Of a DNA stretch of 6,959 nt, positions 5,007-6,959 are shown piece after piece. Both the position numbers and the translations under genes were made by a program. The stretch spans positions 1 through 6,959 of the forward strand of contig JAVBQI010000054.1 in assembly GCA_031549145.1 (NCBI GenBank), read 5' to 3'. The number at the start of each line of letters is the position of its first letter. Position 1 is the first letter of the stretch. The notes below the pieces were generated by a model. It was not told the origin of the DNA. It did no database searches and saw nothing but the letters and a program-made list of their open reading frames with translations. The DNA comes from JAVBSX01 sp031549145. GTDB lineage: Bacteria; Planctomycetota; Planctomycetia; Pirellulales; Thermoguttaceae.

Positions 5007-6704
5007 CTACTTCCCAACGGCATACAAAAATCCGTTGAGCGGAATATAAATCGTCTCGTTCGCGGCCGTCGTCGGGGCGAACATCGCCTCCGGCATCGTC
5101 AGATCGGCGAGAATCTCCGGCGTTTTTCCCGCCCGGAGAATGTAGTAATGCCGCCGGTCGGTCCCAACGTACAATTTACCGTCGGCCGACTGCACCCCGC
5201 CCCAGGGATCGCCGTTCAGTTGAACCGAGCCGTAAGGCTCACCCGTCGCCGCGTCGAGAACCCGCAAATTCCCTTTCCGATCGGCGAAATAAACCAAACC
5301 TTCGTCGATCGCGATCGGGGCGACCGCGCCGTCCTCGATCGGCGAAAAGGACCAGGCAAGCGCCGAATCGGTCGCATCGATCGGCCGGTCGTCCGGCACG
5401 TTCGGCAAATCGACCGGCACGATTTTCCGGTCGAGCGGCTTCCAATGCTCGCGGGCGGCCCGCGGATCGAGGGCGACCAACCAGGAAGTTCGCGGTTTGG
5501 AACTGTTCGCGATGTCGGAGCCGAATTGCAGGTACAATCGATCCTGATAAAAGACTCCGGCCGCCGCCGCACAATACGTCGCTCCGCCGCTTCCGATATG
5601 AAACGCGGCACGTTCCAAACCCGAGTTCGCCCGGGCGGTCGGATCCCCTTGAAAAATCCAATCCGGTTCGATCCGGTACAATGCCCTGCCGAAATCGGTG
5701 GTCGGCTTCTCCGCATACGGCAAAACCATCGCCCGATCCAACGCCCGAAAAGCGTAAAGCACGCCGTTGCCGCTCGCGAAAAAGAGGATGTCTTTTCCGT
5801 CGACCCGCCCCAGCGTCGGCGAGGTCCATTGTCCGTGTACCATCCAAGGGCCGACCCAAAAATCGTCCCGCCCGAGCGGTCGGCCGCTTTCGGCGTCGAA
5901 CACCAACAGCGCAGCGGCCTCCGGAACGTCCATTTTCTTGTGCGTTCCGTCCAGCCCATTGGCCGTTCCGACATACAGCAAGCCCTTGTGATACAACACC
6001 GAATGATTGTTGGTGTCGTGCTGCCGTATGCCGAGCCCGGAGATCATGTCGTACAACCAAATCACCCCCTCGCCCGGGATCGATTGCAGCGGCGGCTCCC
6101 AACGCAGTCGCGATTGCGGGACGTCGGTTTCCTCGGAACGGCTTTGAAAATGAGTTCGCAGGAGCGTTTCCCAGTTCAACGTCGTTTTTTCGCCGCGCTC
6201 GTTTTTGAACCAATCGAGTCGCATGCACAGGAGCTCGCCGCGATTCGAGACGAAATAAACCTTACCGTCCCGAACGGTGACCGGCGAGGTGAGCCCGACC
6301 TGGGCCGTGTCGAAGAAACGAATGTCGTCGACTTTCGGAAACACGATTTGCCGCAGCAGCCGGCCGGTTGTTTCCTCGAAGCAGAGCAACACGCCCCGAT
6401 CCCCTTCGATCTCCGGATCGTAACCCGCGTCGTTGTTGGTCCCGACGAACACGCAACCTTCGGCGACGACCGGGGCGGTGTAGGCGCGCGAGCCGATTCG
6501 CCGGACCCAGCGGACGTTGGGGCCGGTTCCGACGATCTCGCCGGTTTTCGGATCGCGCGACCCCGGCTCGAACGATTCGGGCAGCCCTCGCTCGGCCGAG
6601 ACCATGTTGCGTGTCCCGAATTCCCCAGGCTGCGGCGCATCTCCTCCCTGCAAGCCGGCGGTTACGATCAGGAAAACGGCTAAAGACAGGACGGCGTCTT
6701 TCAT
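5007..6704 (-). CDS. Exported PQQ-like beta-propeller repeat protein
   Basis: From the ATG at 6704-6702 this encodes 565 residues, ending at TAG 5009-5007. The N-terminus has a short basic/acidic start and a hydrophobic core (about 4-18), i.e. a signal peptide for the periplasm. The rest is a series of beta-propeller blades of the PQQ/BamB-like kind. Each has a strand of the form xVYFV(G/S)N followed by a turn and a strand ending in D..TG. Examples are VFVGTN (85-90) with LLCFEETTG (106-114), VYFVSNRGELLCM (149-161), LLYVGTANG (242-250) with LLVFDAESG (266-274), LFFASGNGVLYAF (307-319), VYFADRKGNLRVLDAATG (471-488) and LYVGTD (511-516). The opening RNMVSAERGLP (32-42) resembles a family I know from planctomycetes. 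Such proteins are often called PQQ-binding without proof; no enzyme domain is present here, so a binding or scaffold role is as likely. The ORF extends in frame to 6818, but that start would bury the signal peptide behind 38 residues and include the promoter-like site. No strong Shine-Dalgarno site is seen. Confidence 0.9.
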   Translation of the reverse strand: MKDAVLSLAVFLIVTAGLQGGDAPQPGEFGTRNMVSAERGLPESFEPGSRDPKTGEIVGTGPNVRWVRRIGSRAYTAPVVAEGCVFVGTNNDAGYDPEIEGDRGVLLCFEETTGRLLRQIVFPKVDDIRFFDTAQVGLTSPVTVRDGKVYFVSNRGELLCMRLDWFKNERGEKTTLNWETLLRTHFQSRSEETDVPQSRLRWEPPLQSIPGEGVIWLYDMISGLGIRQHDTNNHSVLYHKGLLYVGTANGLDGTHKKMDVPEAAALLVFDAESGRPLGRDDFWVGPWMVHGQWTSPTLGRVDGKDILFFASGNGVLYAFRALDRAMVLPYAEKPTTDFGRALYRIEPDWIFQGDPTARANSGLERAAFHIGSGGATYCAAAAGVFYQDRLYLQFGSDIANSSKPRTSWLVALDPRAAREHWKPLDRKIVPVDLPNVPDDRPIDATDSALAWSFSPIEDGAVAPIAIDEGLVYFADRKGNLRVLDAATGEPYGSVQLNGDPWGGVQSADGKLYVGTDRRHYYILRAGKTPEILADLTMPEAMFAPTTAANETIYIPLNGFLYAVGK

Positions 6705-6745
6705 ATTTCGCTCGACGTGATTTTCGGCTGAAAAAAGGAACCCCC

Positions 6746-6774
6746 AGTGTAGCCGAAAGATTGAGCATTGAAAA
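6746..6774 (-). promoter_or_regulatory. Predicted sigma70-type promoter of the beta-propeller gene
   Basis: Read on the - strand, TTTTCA (6774-6769) and TACACT (6751-6746) are separated by 17 bp. The first matches 4 of 6 bases of TTGACA, and the second 4 of 6 of TATAAT. Transcription would start near 6739, leaving a leader of about 35 nt before the ATG at 6704. The position also supports 6704 over the longer ORF start at 6818. Planctomycete promoters are poorly defined, so this is only a pattern match. Confidence 0.4.
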
Positions 6775-6837
6775 GATTTCCCCGCAACCGGGCACGAGGA
6801 TTGCAATGTCAAACACAACCCAGACCGCCTTCAAGTT

Positions 6838-6959
6838 TCACGTTTTGAATCCGAGTCGTTTTGCGGCGGGACAGGGATCGGCTTGGCATTTTTCTCGGAC
6901 CTCGCGTAAGGTTCGCTCCTCCTGTCGCAGCAATCCCGTCAACGACACCGCGATATTCG
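6838..6959 (-). CDS. C-terminal end of an unidentified protein, cut by window edge
   Basis: On the - strand a frame runs in from beyond 6959 and stops at TGA 6840-6838, giving 39 residues. The peptide ends RTLREVREKCQADPCPAAKR followed by LGFKT. It has the mix of charged and hydrophobic residues of a real protein end, including a likely amphipathic helix (LLRQEERTLREVREKC). I do not recognise the family. It would be on the same strand as the beta-propeller gene and 133 nt upstream of it, with the predicted promoter in between. Other frames are open here too, notably a + strand frame from ATG 6806 to the edge preceded by GAGGA, so the call is tentative. Confidence 0.4.
   Translation of the reverse strand, partial: NIAVSLTGLLRQEERTLREVREKCQADPCPAAKRLGFKT

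Noticed and set aside
5148..6683. A 511-codon + strand frame opposite the beta-propeller gene
   Set aside because: Arg/Pro-rich shadow; the - strand frame has a signal peptide and regular propeller blades.

Overview
The window looks like chromosomal DNA from a planctomycete, probably Pirellulales-like. This rests on three things: a very long YidC with a periplasmic insertion and a lysine-rich tail, an exported EF-hand protein, and a PQQ-like beta-propeller protein whose N-terminal wording (RNMVSAERGLP, then VRW...SRAYTAPVV...VFVGTNN) I associate with a planctomycete-expanded family. The coding DNA is moderately GC-rich, and no start codon on the + strand has a clear Shine-Dalgarno site. The lineage call comes from remembered families, not from a search.

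Layout from left to right. Positions 1-390 (+) hold the C-terminal part of a calcineurin-like metallophosphoesterase. Positions 391-609 are non-coding and carry a large inverted repeat. Positions 610-3204 (+) are yidC, which has an unusual PDZ-like insertion. It overlaps by 4 nt (ATGA) a secreted four-EF-hand protein at 3201-4139 (+). Positions 4140-4234 are non-coding: an AT-rich stretch, a solo hairpin, heptad repeats and a C-run motif that runs into the next start codon. Positions 4235-4864 (+) are rdgB, the XTP/dITP pyrophosphatase. Positions 4865-5006 separate convergent genes and hold a perfect 22-bp inverted repeat followed by a T-run. Positions 5007-6704 (-) encode an exported beta-propeller protein with a plausible promoter at 6746-6774. 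Positions 6838-6959 (-) look like the C-terminus of another gene cut by the window edge.

The genes do not form one obvious pathway. yidC and the EF-hand gene are almost certainly co-transcribed and translationally coupled. rdgB is house-cleaning of nucleotide pools.

The most interesting signal is non-coding. Three of the intergenic gaps carry the same small module: a 7-bp stem with a 3-nt loop, flanked on one side by GCTC or GCTCGT (GAGC or ACGAGC on the other strand). The stem sequences differ between copies but pairing is preserved. Two copies occur as head-to-head pairs and one is solo. This is the architecture of REP/BIME elements. The second notable point is a correctly phased A-AAA-AAG slippery heptamer at the yidC/EF-hand junction, where a -1 shift would fuse the two proteins.
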